Positions 24,356 through 33,277 of a stretch of DNA of 64,000 nucleotides are shown one piece after another. Numbering within the stretch: position 1 is the stretch's first letter; every line of letters begins with the position of its first letter. The stretch is from Achromobacter marplatensis (GTDB lineage Bacteria > Pseudomonadota > Gammaproteobacteria > Burkholderiales > Burkholderiaceae_B). The notes under the pieces were generated by a model. The model made no database searches. It saw only the letters and a list, made by a program, of their open reading frames with translations, and was not told the DNA's origin. Made by a program: the position numbers and the translations under genes. The stretch spans positions 124,001 through 188,000 of the forward strand of contig NZ_NJIG01000005.1 of the NCBI RefSeq assembly GCF_002209535.1, in the 5' to 3' direction.

Positions 24356-26800
24356 TCAGAAGCGCTGGGTCAGCGTGACCAGCGCGGCGCGGCCTTCGCC
24401 ATAGAAGACCGAGTTGTAGAAGCCCATGGAGCGGTAGTACTTCTTGTCGGCCAGATTGCGCACGTTCAGTTGCAGCTGCGTCTTGTCCGAGAAGTTGTAC
24501 TGCGCCATCAGATCGAACAGCGCATAGGGCTTCTGCACGATCGAGCCGGATTGCAGGCCGTAATAGGTCTGCGCGCTGGTCTGGCTCTGCCACCGCACGC
24601 CGCCGCCCACCGTCAGCTTGTTCCACGCGCCCGGCAAGCGGTATGCCGTGCTCAGTTTCAGCAGCTGCTCAGGCTGGGTGGTCTGCACCTTCTTGCCGGT
24701 GTTGTCCTTGGACTGGCGGTACGTGTAGCCCAGGAAGACGTTCCAGCCCGGCATCACTTCGCCGGCCACTTCGGCCTCGAACCCGCGTGTGCGGGTCCCG
24801 TCCAGGATGTAGTACCAGCCGTCGTCGTGCGCATAGTCGTAGCCGCCGTACTCGGCGACATCCTTCTGGTCGGTCTGGAACACCGCCACGGACGCGTTCA
24901 GGCGGCCGTCCAGATACGACGCCTTCAGACCCGCTTCGTAGTTGTGGCCATATGCCGGCCCCGCCATCTCCCACGTCTGCGTCTTCACCATCTGCGGCTG
25001 GAAGATGTTGGTGTAGCTGGCATAGGCGGTATAGGTGTCGTTCAGGTCATAAGTCACGCCCACATACGGCGTGACCTCGGAGTACGTGTGGGAATAGCCC
25101 GTCACGCCCCAGCTGGTTTCCGTCGATTCCCAACGGGTCCAGCGCGCGCCGGTCAACAGGTACAGGCGGTCAGTCAGGCCCAGGCGCAGCGTGCCGTAGA
25201 CGCCCGTCTGCTCGTTGCGGTTAGTCTGCGACAGCGCCAGGATGTCCCAGTTCGGCGCGGGCCAGTCGCCCGTCCAGTTCTTCACGTCGGGAATGGGGTA
25301 GGTCGCCTGGTCCGAGGTGTCCCAGCTTTGGTTCCACGCCTTGATGACCGAATGCGAAAAGCCCATGTTGAACTGATGGCGGCGGCCGAAAGCGTCGAAG
25401 TCACCGTCCATCGAGCCGCCGACCACGTCCTGGTCACTGCCACCCACGAACTTGCGCAGCAGCGGCGGCGTCGAGAAGCCGTCGATGGTCACCGGCACAT
25501 CGGACGTGAACAGCAGCGGCGCGTCGAACTTGTTTTCCAGGCGGGTGTACGACAGGCGGGCGTTCCAGCCGTTGGCGAATCCGTGGTCGATCTGCGCGAA
25601 GTACTCGTGCGAATCGGTGTCCCAGCGCGACCATTTGGCGCCCATGGCCTGCCCCCTCGGCCAGTCGATCGGCTTGCCATTGGCGTCCAGGGCCGGCAAG
25701 CCGCCCCAGCTGATGCCGCTGGGACGCGTGCGCTGCACCGAACCGCCCACGCTGATGGTGGTGGCCTCGGCCACGTCCGCCTCGATGATGCCGTAGAGCA
25801 CATCGCGCTTTTTCTTGTAGAGGTCCATGGTGTCGCCACGCCGTTCCTTGGCGCCGACAATGCGCCCGCGCACCGAGCCGGATTCATTGAACGGCGTGGA
25901 CAGGTCCACTTCACCGCGGTAGGTGTCTTCGGTGCCGGCCGACAGCTTGAAGTCGCCCTGGAATTCGCGCGTGGGCCGCTTGCGGATGAAATTCACCGAG
26001 CCGCCGGGGTTGCCGGTGCCGCTCATCAGGCCGGTCGCGCCGCGGATGATCTCCACATGGTCATAGATGACGGGATCCAGGTTGCCGTCGCCGAATTGGT
26101 AGATGCCGTTCAGCGGCTTGACCACGCCGTCGAACTGGAACGTGTCCATGGAAAAGCCGCGCGAGTAGTAGCTCAGCCGCTCGGACTCCGCCTGCTGCAC
26201 GTTCATGCCGGTGGCGTTTTCCATGACGTCGCGTACCGACGTGATGGACCGGTCGTCCATCTGCTGGCGGGTCAGCACGCTGGTCGATTGCGGCGTCTCG
26301 CGCTGCGACAGCACCAGGCCGTTGGCCGAACGCATCCAGTCTGCGGTGTACAGCCCGGTGCCTTCGGTCGTGGCGCCCGCCCCCAACACCACCACCGGCG
26401 CCAGCTGGGTCGCCTGCTGGCCATCCACGCGCTGCAAGAGGTAATCGCCGTCCGCCCGGCGCACGGCTTCAAGTCCGGTGCCCGCCAGCAACGCGGCAAA
26501 GCCCTGGTCCACGCCGTACCCGCCCTGCAGGCCGGCCGTCTCCATGCCCACGGCCAGCGCGGGGTCGAACGACAGCAGCACCTGCGTTTGCTGGGCAAAG
26601 CTGGACAGGGCCGCCCCCAGCGCGCCCGCAGGCACGTTCACGCTGTGGCGGGCCGCGGCCGCGGCGCCCGAGGACTGGGCCTGGGCGGGCGCGGGCGGCA
26701 ACGCGGCGCCGGCCATCGCGGCCAGCACCAACGCGGCGAACGCCTTGACGCGCAGACCCGCCGGCGCGGCGGGATGGGAAGGGAAAAAGGGCAGAGACAT
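24356..26800 (-). CDS. TonB-dependent siderophore receptor with N-terminal signalling (STN) domain
   Basis: 814-residue outer-membrane receptor for a ferric siderophore. A signal peptide ends near AQA42. Residues about 50-125 form the STN signalling domain (VPAGALGAALSSFAQQTQVLLSFDPALA), which contacts FecR. The plug follows (TPQSTSVLTRQQMDDRSITSVRDVMENATG), then RGFSMDTFQFDGV and the beta-barrel. It ends in the C-terminal Phe (LTQRF) needed for barrel assembly. It lies downstream of fecR and fecI on the same strand, forming a cell-surface signalling unit. It resembles FpvA/FhuE/FoxA-type receptors; the ligand is not predictable. Confidence 0.93.
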   Translation of the reverse strand: MSLPFFPSHPAAPAGLRVKAFAALVLAAMAGAALPPAPAQAQSSGAAAAARHSVNVPAGALGAALSSFAQQTQVLLSFDPALAVGMETAGLQGGYGVDQGFAALLAGTGLEAVRRADGDYLLQRVDGQQATQLAPVVVLGAGATTEGTGLYTADWMRSANGLVLSQRETPQSTSVLTRQQMDDRSITSVRDVMENATGMNVQQAESERLSYYSRGFSMDTFQFDGVVKPLNGIYQFGDGNLDPVIYDHVEIIRGATGLMSGTGNPGGSVNFIRKRPTREFQGDFKLSAGTEDTYRGEVDLSTPFNESGSVRGRIVGAKERRGDTMDLYKKKRDVLYGIIEADVAEATTISVGGSVQRTRPSGISWGGLPALDANGKPIDWPRGQAMGAKWSRWDTDSHEYFAQIDHGFANGWNARLSYTRLENKFDAPLLFTSDVPVTIDGFSTPPLLRKFVGGSDQDVVGGSMDGDFDAFGRRHQFNMGFSHSVIKAWNQSWDTSDQATYPIPDVKNWTGDWPAPNWDILALSQTNRNEQTGVYGTLRLGLTDRLYLLTGARWTRWESTETSWGVTGYSHTYSEVTPYVGVTYDLNDTYTAYASYTNIFQPQMVKTQTWEMAGPAYGHNYEAGLKASYLDGRLNASVAVFQTDQKDVAEYGGYDYAHDDGWYYILDGTRTRGFEAEVAGEVMPGWNVFLGYTYRQSKDNTGKKVQTTQPEQLLKLSTAYRLPGAWNKLTVGGGVRWQSQTSAQTYYGLQSGSIVQKPYALFDLMAQYNFSDKTQLQLNVRNLADKKYYRSMGFYNSVFYGEGRAALVTLTQRF

Positions 26801-26893
26801 TTCGTTGGGTTCCAGGCGAAGTGATGTGTTGCTTCACCCGTATGCCAATCGAGAATGCAAAAGTGACAGCGTGGCACGCAAAATTCTTTGCGC

Positions 26894-27862
26894 TTACCCT
26901 CGCGGGCCAAACACCACCCAATAGCGGGTGTACCGCCGCGCCTGCACCGGCAGCACGCGCTCGACGGCGGCCAGGACGCGGTCGGTGTCGCCCAGCGGGA
27001 ACGACCCTGAAATGCGCAGGCCCGCCACCGCCGGATCGCACACCAACCGGCCCTTGCGATAGCGGCTGAGTTCGTCGACGAACGCATCCAGCCGCATCGC
27101 GTCGGCAAACAGCGCACCCTGGACCCAGGCGTCGGCGTGCGGCGCGGGCCTTGCGGCCTGAACGGTGCTTGCATTGAAATAGGTGCCGGCGCCCGCCTCC
27201 ACGACCCGCGCGGCGCCCTCGCCGCCCGCCGCGGGTTCGATCCGGACCGCGCCTTCCGTCACGGCAACCCAGGCCTCGCCCTCCAGCAGACGCACCACGT
27301 AGCGGGTGCCGAGCGCGGTGATCCGCCCCAGCGGCGTGGCGACCGCGAGCGGGCGGCCCGGAACCGCCGGGTCCGCATGGGACGCGATATGCAACTCCCC
27401 CTTGCGCAGGACGATCAATCGCTGCGCGGCGTCAAAGCGCACGTCGGCCGCGCTGTCGGTATTCAGGGTGAGCACACTGCCGTCGGACAACGTGGTGACG
27501 CGGCGTTCGCCCACAACCGTGCCAAAGTCCGATGTCCAGGTCCGCCACGGCAGGCCGGCCGCCGCCGCCCCGCCCATGCCCAACGCCAGCGACAAGGCCT
27601 TCAAGGCCTGGCGCCGGCCGCGCGACGGAACACGGTCCAGCACTGCCAGCCCGGCCTGCGGTTCGACCTGGCCGAACTGGCGCCCGAGCATCTCGACGCG
27701 GTCCCACGCCAGCCGATGCAGCGGGCTGGCGTCGATCCAGCGGCGACAGGCGGCGCCGTCCTCCGGGGTCGCCTCATCGGCGCCCAGGCGGACGAACCAG
27801 ATACTGGCTTCGCGGATGACCGATTGCGGCAGTTCGGCCCGCGCCGTGGCGCGCCGGCTCAC
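26894..27862 (-). CDS. FecR-family anti-sigma factor / signal transducer
   Basis: 322 residues. The N-terminal cytoplasmic region contains the FecR/DUF4880 pattern AXXWFVRLGADEATPEDGAACRRWI-like and HRLAWDRVEMLG. A hydrophobic segment follows near 95-110 (LALGMGGAAAAGLPW), then the periplasmic FecR domain (ALGTRYVVRLLEGEAWVAVTEGAVRI). It relays siderophore binding from the receptor STN domain to the sigma factor. The GTG start overlaps the fecI stop (GTGA), so translation is coupled. Confidence 0.92.
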   Translation of the reverse strand: MSRRATARAELPQSVIREASIWFVRLGADEATPEDGAACRRWIDASPLHRLAWDRVEMLGRQFGQVEPQAGLAVLDRVPSRGRRQALKALSLALGMGGAAAAGLPWRTWTSDFGTVVGERRVTTLSDGSVLTLNTDSAADVRFDAAQRLIVLRKGELHIASHADPAVPGRPLAVATPLGRITALGTRYVVRLLEGEAWVAVTEGAVRIEPAAGGEGAARVVEAGAGTYFNASTVQAARPAPHADAWVQGALFADAMRLDAFVDELSRYRKGRLVCDPAVAGLRISGSFPLGDTDRVLAAVERVLPVQARRYTRYWVVFGPRG

Positions 27863-28359
27863 CAGGCCGCCAGGCAGTGCTGCATGGCGCGCGCCAGGTA
27901 TTGGCGCACCGAACTGACCGACACCTGCATGCGCTCGGCGATCTCTCCATGGCGCAGGCCTTCCAGCTGTGCCAGCAGGAACGCCTTGCGCACCTTGGCC
28001 GGCAGGCCGTCAAGCAGGCGGTCGATTTCGATCAGCGCTTCCAGTGCCAGGGCGCGGCGCTCGGGCGATGGCGCGAACGCATCTTCGACCAGCGCCAGGC
28101 TGTCCAGATACGCGCGTTCGATGTCGCGGCGGCGGAACAGATTGACCATCAGGCCGTGCGCGATGGTCGTCAGATAGGCACGCGGCTCGCGCAAGGTGCG
28201 CGTGTCGTCATCCCGCACCAGCACTTTCAGGTAGGTGTCGTGGGTCAGGTCGGCCGCGTCGAACGGGCACCCCGTCTTGCGGCGCAGCCAGTCGCGCAAC
28301 CATGACTGGTGCTGAATGTAGAGCCCCTCGACGGGGGCTGGGGAACCGCTTTGATTCAT
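27859..28359 (-). CDS. FecI-like ECF sigma factor
   Basis: 166-residue sigma-70 family factor of the iron-starvation subgroup. Region 2 is visible as FDAADLTHDTYLKVLV and PRAYLTTIAHGLMVNLFRRRDIERAY. Region 4 is LPAKVRKAFLLAQLEGLRHGEIAERMQVSVSSVRQYLARAM. It should direct transcription of the adjacent receptor gene. I chose ATG 28359, because a TTG at 28392 would place the start codon inside the Fur box. GTGA overlap with fecR. Confidence 0.92.
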   Translation of the reverse strand: MNQSGSPAPVEGLYIQHQSWLRDWLRRKTGCPFDAADLTHDTYLKVLVRDDDTRTLREPRAYLTTIAHGLMVNLFRRRDIERAYLDSLALVEDAFAPSPERRALALEALIEIDRLLDGLPAKVRKAFLLAQLEGLRHGEIAERMQVSVSSVRQYLARAMQHCLAAW

Positions 28360-28390
28360 GGCATTCGACGGACCGGAAAGCAGATTTACC

Positions 28391-28409
28391 AATGATAACG
28401 ATTATCAAT
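28391..28409. promoter_or_regulatory. Fur box upstream of fecI
   Basis: The 19-bp sequence AATGATAACGATTATCAAT is a near-perfect palindrome and matches the Fur consensus (GATAATGATAATCATTATC) at most positions. It lies 32 nt upstream of the fecI ATG, so the sigma factor unit should be repressed when iron is plentiful. Confidence 0.88.
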
Positions 28410-28439
28410 AGTAATCGGAATCCGGTCCGTGCGAGTGCA

Positions 28440-29411
28440 TTAATCCAGCTTGACGCCGGAATCCTTCACGACTTTTGCCCAGCGATCCACCTCGCTGTCG
28501 ACGAACTTGCCGAAATCGGCGCCCGTCAGCGTGGGAATCGACGACCCGTTGCCGGCCCAGGTTTCCTTGATCTTCGGCGTGTTCAAGGCCTTGGTGATTT
28601 CCACGGCCATCTTGTCGACGGCCTCTTTCGGCGTGCCGGCCGGCGCCCAGATGGCGTACCAGGTCGACACGACGTAGTTGGGTACGCCGGCCTCGGCGGC
28701 GGTCGGGACATCGGGCAAGGACGCCGAGCGCTCGGTGGCGGCCACCGCCAATGGCTTGATCACGCCCGCGCGGATATGGCCGGACGACGAACCCAGGCCG
28801 TCGAACGCCAGGTCCACCTGGCCGCCGATCAGCGCCGACAGCATCGGACCCGCGCCCTGGTAGGGCACGTCGACCAGCTTGATCCCGGTCTGCATGGCGA
28901 AGAGTTCGCCGGCCAGGTGGTGCGTGCTGCCTTTGCCGGCCGTGCCGTAGTTGATTTCGCCAGGATGCTTCTTGGCGTAGTCGATGAATTCCTGCAAGGT
29001 CTTCACCGGCAGCTTGGTGGCGTTGATGACCACCACCTGCGGCGGCTGGGCCACCAGGGCGACGGGCACGAAATCCTTCTGGATGTTGTAGTTCAGGCTC
29101 TTGTACAGCGACGGGGCCAGCGCGTGGTGCGCGCCGCCCATGAAGAAGGTGTAGCCGTCGGGCCGCGCCTTGGCGGCCACGCCTGCGCCCACCGTGCCGC
29201 CCGCCCCGCCCTTGTTGTCGATGACCACTGCCTGACCCAACTGCGTGGTCAGTTGCTGGGCCAGCGGACGGGCGAAGGTGTCGGTGCCCCCGCCTGCGGG
29301 GAACGGGACGATCAGCGTGATCGGACGCTCGGGCCATTGCGCGGCGGCGATGCCGCCGAAACCCAGGGCGGCCACGGCGAATACGGCCGCGGCGGTCTTG
29401 CGATATGTCAT
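28440..29411 (-). CDS. Bug-family tripartite tricarboxylate receptor (solute-binding protein) next to malonate genes
   Basis: 323-residue periplasmic receptor of the Bug/TctC family. A signal peptide ends near AAAQ25, followed by the family opening WPERPITLIVPFPAGGGTDTFARPLAQQL and DNKGGAGGTVG, the first ligand loop. VPYQGAGPMLSALIGGQVDLAFD and LPDVPTAAEAG follow. The start at 29411 has GAGGAG 7 nt upstream. No TctA or TctB membrane genes are nearby, which is common for Bug genes. Position after the malonate genes suggests a malonate-like ligand, but a terminator at 29534-29563 separates them, so it has its own promoter or reads through. Confidence 0.9.
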   Translation of the reverse strand: MTYRKTAAAVFAVAALGFGGIAAAQWPERPITLIVPFPAGGGTDTFARPLAQQLTTQLGQAVVIDNKGGAGGTVGAGVAAKARPDGYTFFMGGAHHALAPSLYKSLNYNIQKDFVPVALVAQPPQVVVINATKLPVKTLQEFIDYAKKHPGEINYGTAGKGSTHHLAGELFAMQTGIKLVDVPYQGAGPMLSALIGGQVDLAFDGLGSSSGHIRAGVIKPLAVAATERSASLPDVPTAAEAGVPNYVVSTWYAIWAPAGTPKEAVDKMAVEITKALNTPKIKETWAGNGSSIPTLTGADFGKFVDSEVDRWAKVVKDSGVKLD

Positions 29412-29533
29412 GTTGTCTCCTCTTTGCTGCATCATGGGGACGGCGCGGTTTTGTGCGTCTCGTCTCTTGAAATTCTTATGGAATGAAGCTGCCAGGACGG
29501 CGTTGCGTTGGGTGGGGATGGACCTCCTTGAAT

Positions 29534-29563
29534 AAAAAAATGCCGGCCCATCGGGACCGGCAT
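29534..29563 (-). terminator. Intrinsic terminator after the malonyl-CoA synthetase gene
   Basis: On the minus strand, the stem ATGCCGG/CCGGCAT (29540-29546 with 29557-29563) is followed by seven T. It lies 12 nt past the matB-type stop codon and ends the malonate operon before the Bug gene. Confidence 0.82.
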
Positions 29564-29574
29564 CCTGGCAGGCG

Positions 29575-31116
29575 TCAAAGCGCCTTATAGGTTTCGCGCA
29601 GCACGTTCTTTTGCACCTTGCCCATAGTGTTGCGCGGCAGCTGGTCAATGATGTGCACGCGCTTGGGCACCTTGAAGTTCGCGATGCGCGACTTCAGCTC
29701 AAGCTGCATGGCGCCTGCGTCCAGCGACACGCCGTCCTTGGGCACCACCACGGCCACCACGGCTTCGCCGAAGTCCGCGTGCGGCACGCCGATGACGGCC
29801 GATTCCGCCACGCCGGGCATGTCGTCGATCAGGGTCTCGATCTCTTTCGGGTAGACGTTGAAGCCGCCCGAGATGATCAGGTCCTTGCTGCGGCCAACGA
29901 TGGACAGGTAGTCGGCCGGCACGTCGCGCCCGGCGGATTCCCCGCCCCAGCGGCCCACGTCGCCCGTCTTGAACCAGCCGTCTTCCGTGAATTCTTCACG
30001 GGTCTTTTCCGGCATGCGCCAGTAGCCCGAGAACACGTTGGGGCCGCGCACCTGCACGTTGCCGATTTCACCCGGCGCCAGCGCAGTGCCCGCGTCATCC
30101 ACCACCCGCACCTGCACGCCCGGCAGCGCCCGTCCAACCGTGCCGGCCAGGCGTTCGCCCAGCTTCGGGTCGTAGGGGTTGGACGTCAGCATGACGGTTT
30201 CGCTCATGCCGTAGCGTTCCAGGATGGCGTGGCCGCTGCGGGACTTGAAGTCGGAGAACGTTTCGGCCAGCAGCGGGGCGGAACCCGAAATGAACAGGCG
30301 CATCTTGGCGCACACGGCGCGGTCGAAACGCGGATCCGCCAGAAGGCGCACGTAGTAGGTCGGCACCCCCATCATCACCGTGCTTTGCGGCAGGTAGTGC
30401 AGCGCCTGGTCGGCATCCAGCTTGGGCAGCCAGATCATCTTGGCGCCGGCCAGCAAGGCGCCGTGCGAAGCCACGAACAGGCCATGCACGTGGAAGATGG
30501 GCAGCATGTGCAGCAGCACGTCGTCTTCGCGCCATCCCCAGTATTCGTGCAGCACCTGCGCGTTGGCCGCCAGGTTGCCGTGCGACAGCATCGCGCCCTT
30601 GCTGCGGCCGGTGGTGCCGGACGTGTACAGGATGGCAGCCAGGTCATCCGGCTTGCGGGCCACGGTCTTGAAGGTTTGCGGCAAGCCGCCGGCGGCCGCC
30701 AGCAACGTGCCGGTGCGGTCCTCGTCCAGCGTGTAGACGTGCGCGCAACCGGCGCGATCGGCCGCGCGTTGCACCCAGTCGCGGTTCTTGCTGGCGCAGA
30801 CCACCACAGCCGGCTCGGCATTGCCCAGGAAGTACTCGATCTCGGATTCGCGGTACGCGGTGTTCAACGGCAGATACACCAGGCCGGCGCGCAGCGTGGC
30901 CAGGTACAGCAGCAGCGCTTCGGGCGACTTTTCGACTTGCACCGCCACGCGCGAGCCGGCCGGCAGGTCCAGCGACGTCAGCAGATTGGCCAGGCACGCG
31001 GTGGCGCGATCGATGTCATCCCAGGTGTATTCAAGGTCGGGCGTTTCCAGCGCGACTTTGCTGCGGTCTTCGGGAAAGCCGCCTTGCAGGACAGCATAGA
31101 GGTTGGCGTTGCTCAC
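29575..31116 (-). CDS. matB: Malonyl-CoA synthetase (malonate--CoA ligase)
   Basis: 513-residue AMP-forming ligase. The ATP-binding P-loop YTSGTTGRSKG is at 164-174, and GVPTYYVRLL, ISGSAPLL, YGMSETVM and TGDVGR motifs follow in order. The C-terminal catalytic Lys is in NTMGKVQKNVL. The overall sequence follows MatB-type malonyl-CoA synthetases. The enzyme makes malonyl-CoA from malonate, ATP and CoA, which the upstream decarboxylase converts to acetyl-CoA. It is fourth in the order gntR, decarboxylase, hydratase, ligase, and starts 5 nt after the hydratase stop. Confidence 0.9.
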   Translation of the reverse strand: MSNANLYAVLQGGFPEDRSKVALETPDLEYTWDDIDRATACLANLLTSLDLPAGSRVAVQVEKSPEALLLYLATLRAGLVYLPLNTAYRESEIEYFLGNAEPAVVVCASKNRDWVQRAADRAGCAHVYTLDEDRTGTLLAAAGGLPQTFKTVARKPDDLAAILYTSGTTGRSKGAMLSHGNLAANAQVLHEYWGWREDDVLLHMLPIFHVHGLFVASHGALLAGAKMIWLPKLDADQALHYLPQSTVMMGVPTYYVRLLADPRFDRAVCAKMRLFISGSAPLLAETFSDFKSRSGHAILERYGMSETVMLTSNPYDPKLGERLAGTVGRALPGVQVRVVDDAGTALAPGEIGNVQVRGPNVFSGYWRMPEKTREEFTEDGWFKTGDVGRWGGESAGRDVPADYLSIVGRSKDLIISGGFNVYPKEIETLIDDMPGVAESAVIGVPHADFGEAVVAVVVPKDGVSLDAGAMQLELKSRIANFKVPKRVHIIDQLPRNTMGKVQKNVLRETYKAL

Positions 31117-31121
31117 CTTGG

Positions 31122-31913
31122 TCAGTCTCCGGAAAAGGAAGGGTCTACGCCGGCCAGGAAAGCGCGCACGCCCTCCTTGTGGTCCCGGCTTTCGGCATAG
31201 GAGAAATAATCCTGATACTCGTCCTCGGTCAAGGCGCCGCCTTGGGCCAGCCTTGCGGACAAGCGCTTGTTGATGCGGGCGGCCAGCGGCGCGCCCTGGG
31301 CGATGCGGTCGGCGCTGCCGCGCGTGGCCTCGGCAACCTGATCATCCGCCACGATGCGGGTCAGGAGGCCCAGGCCCTGCGCCTCTTCGGCGCCGAACAC
31401 GCGGCCCTCCAGCAGGATGGCCAGCGTGGCTGCACGGCCGGCCAGCGCCAGCAGCCCGCGCATTTCATCAGGCGCCATGGGAAAGCCCAGCCGGTTGATG
31501 GGTACGCCGAAGCGCGCCGACGCCCCTGCGATGCGCAGGTCGCATTGGCTGGCGATCTCCAGCCCCCCGCCCACGCACACGCCTTCGATCTGCGCAATGA
31601 CGGGATGCGGGCATTGGGCCACGGCCCGCAGCGCGGGCGCCAGGATGTCGCGGTGATAGCGTTGCACGCCTGCCATATCGGCGCGCTGGGCAGGAAACTC
31701 GCGGATGTCCGCGCCCGCGGCGAAGTTGCCGCCCTCGCCGCGCACGATCACGCAGCGCAGGGCGTCGTCGGCGGCAAGCTGCGTGAACACATCTTGCAGT
31801 TCACGCCACATGCCCACCGTTATCGCGTTCAGGCGACCGGGGTGCGACAGCGTCACCCAGGCCAGCGCCCCCTCGCGTTCCAGCCGCACGCGGCCAGTCA
31901 CGTCTTCCGTCAT
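31122..31913 (-). CDS. Enoyl-CoA hydratase/isomerase family protein in the malonate operon
   Basis: 263-residue crotonase-fold protein. The oxyanion-hole segments are GNFAAGADIREF (about 60-71) and GVCVGGGLEIASQCDLRIA (about 100-118). No canonical role for a crotonase in malonate breakdown is known to me, so it may act on a substituted malonyl- or hydroxyacyl-CoA. The start at 31913 was chosen because similarity begins at GRVRLEREGALAWVTL; AGGGGAC lies just upstream. It is between the decarboxylase and ligase genes on one transcript. Confidence 0.85.
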   Translation of the reverse strand: MTEDVTGRVRLEREGALAWVTLSHPGRLNAITVGMWRELQDVFTQLAADDALRCVIVRGEGGNFAAGADIREFPAQRADMAGVQRYHRDILAPALRAVAQCPHPVIAQIEGVCVGGGLEIASQCDLRIAGASARFGVPINRLGFPMAPDEMRGLLALAGRAATLAILLEGRVFGAEEAQGLGLLTRIVADDQVAEATRGSADRIAQGAPLAARINKRLSARLAQGGALTEDEYQDYFSYAESRDHKEGVRAFLAGVDPSFSGD

Positions 31914-31960
31914 GTCCCCTGCCCTTTTCTTATTGATGGATGGCGCCGGGTATCCGGCGG

Positions 31961-33277
31961 TCAGGCCACGCGGCCCACGCTCCGGCTGACCTGCGGGCGG
32001 CCTTCGCCCAGTTTGGCCAGATTCGTGTCCAGCTCGTCCAGGTCGTACAGATAGTTGACCATCAGGCCGCACGACTGCTTGAGTCCCTTCTGCGAGGTGT
32101 CGGCCGCCCAGTTCAGGCGCTCAATGCGCGCGCCGTTGCCCAGGTGGAAACGCGCCACGGCGTCCAGCGGCAAATTGTTCTTCATGGATTGCAGATAGCT
32201 GGCGGCCAGGCGGAAACCCGCGCGCTTGACCACGTCCGACGTGCGGCCTTGCGCGGCCTGGGCCAGACGCGACACCCAGCGCTGCCCGTCGGGCACGCCT
32301 TCGCGCTTGCGTTCCTTGGCGCGCGCCTTGTCTTCACGCACGATGGCCTCGACGGATTCGGCGTCCAGCTTGCCCAGCCAGTCGGAAAACCCCGGAATCG
32401 GCGACAAGGTGGCGAACGACTTCAGCTTGGGCAGTTCGTCCAGCAATTGCTCGACCACCCGCTTGAGCAGGAAGTTGCCGAAGCTGATGCCCTTCAGGCC
32501 CGGTTGTGTGTTCGAGATGGAATAGAAGATCGCCCAGCGCGCCTTGTCCAGGTCCTGCGGCGGCAGCGTGCTGTCCAGCAGCACCTGCACGTTGTCGGCC
32601 ATTTGGCTGGCAAACGCCACTTCCACGAAGATGAGCGGCACGCCGGGCATCTGCGGATGGAAGTACGCATAGCAACGGCGGTCGGGCGACACGCGGCGGC
32701 GCAGATCGTCCCACGACGTGATCTCATGCACGGCTTCGTACAGGATCAATTTTTCCAGCAGCGACGCCGGCGAATCCCAGGTGAGAGGACGCAGCTCCAG
32801 CAGGCCCACGTCAAACCAGGCTGACAAGAGGCCTTCGAGCTCTTTGTCCAGGCTCTGGATACCCGCGACCTGCTTGCGCCAGCGCAGCATGTCGGCGCGC
32901 AGCTCCACCAGGAAGCGCAGGCCTTGCGCCTGGGCATTGAAGCGCTTGAACAAGCGCGTGCCTTCGCCGCCCTCGCCCGCATACGTGGCGCGCACCTGCG
33001 CCAACGCGGCCAGCATCAGCCGGCGGTCCTTGCTGTCGGCTGCGCTGTACTGCTCGCACCAGCGGCGCGCCAGCTTGTTCGCGGCCACGTCCGTCAGGCG
33101 CGCCTCGAACAGGCGCCGCACTTCGGATTCGCTGGGCAGGCGCCCGCGCTCCCACAGGCGGCCCAGCCGCGTCATCAGGCTGGCGCTTTCGGCGGCCGAT
33201 GCGGCGTCGATCGCTTCGGCCTCGGGCTCAGGCGTGCGTGCGCCCCGCGCGGGCGCGAGATTGGCGGGTACGGACAT
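31961..33277 (-). CDS. Malonyl-CoA decarboxylase
   Basis: 438 residues; converts malonyl-CoA to acetyl-CoA and CO2. The helical N-terminal domain is followed by the catalytic domain. The residues equivalent to the human Ser/His pair are Ser292 (ATLSPIPGFSDWL) and His378 (ARFHLGNGARIERLNW), and the conserved SCGLMVNYLYDL is at 402-413. The start codon lies inside the upstream GntR gene, giving a 50-nt overlap. AGGAG 7 nt before ATG 33277 decides this start; the next ATG (33175) lacks a good Shine-Dalgarno. Confidence 0.93.
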   Translation of the reverse strand: MSVPANLAPARGARTPEPEAEAIDAASAAESASLMTRLGRLWERGRLPSESEVRRLFEARLTDVAANKLARRWCEQYSAADSKDRRLMLAALAQVRATYAGEGGEGTRLFKRFNAQAQGLRFLVELRADMLRWRKQVAGIQSLDKELEGLLSAWFDVGLLELRPLTWDSPASLLEKLILYEAVHEITSWDDLRRRVSPDRRCYAYFHPQMPGVPLIFVEVAFASQMADNVQVLLDSTLPPQDLDKARWAIFYSISNTQPGLKGISFGNFLLKRVVEQLLDELPKLKSFATLSPIPGFSDWLGKLDAESVEAIVREDKARAKERKREGVPDGQRWVSRLAQAAQGRTSDVVKRAGFRLAASYLQSMKNNLPLDAVARFHLGNGARIERLNWAADTSQKGLKQSCGLMVNYLYDLDELDTNLAKLGEGRPQVSRSVGRVA

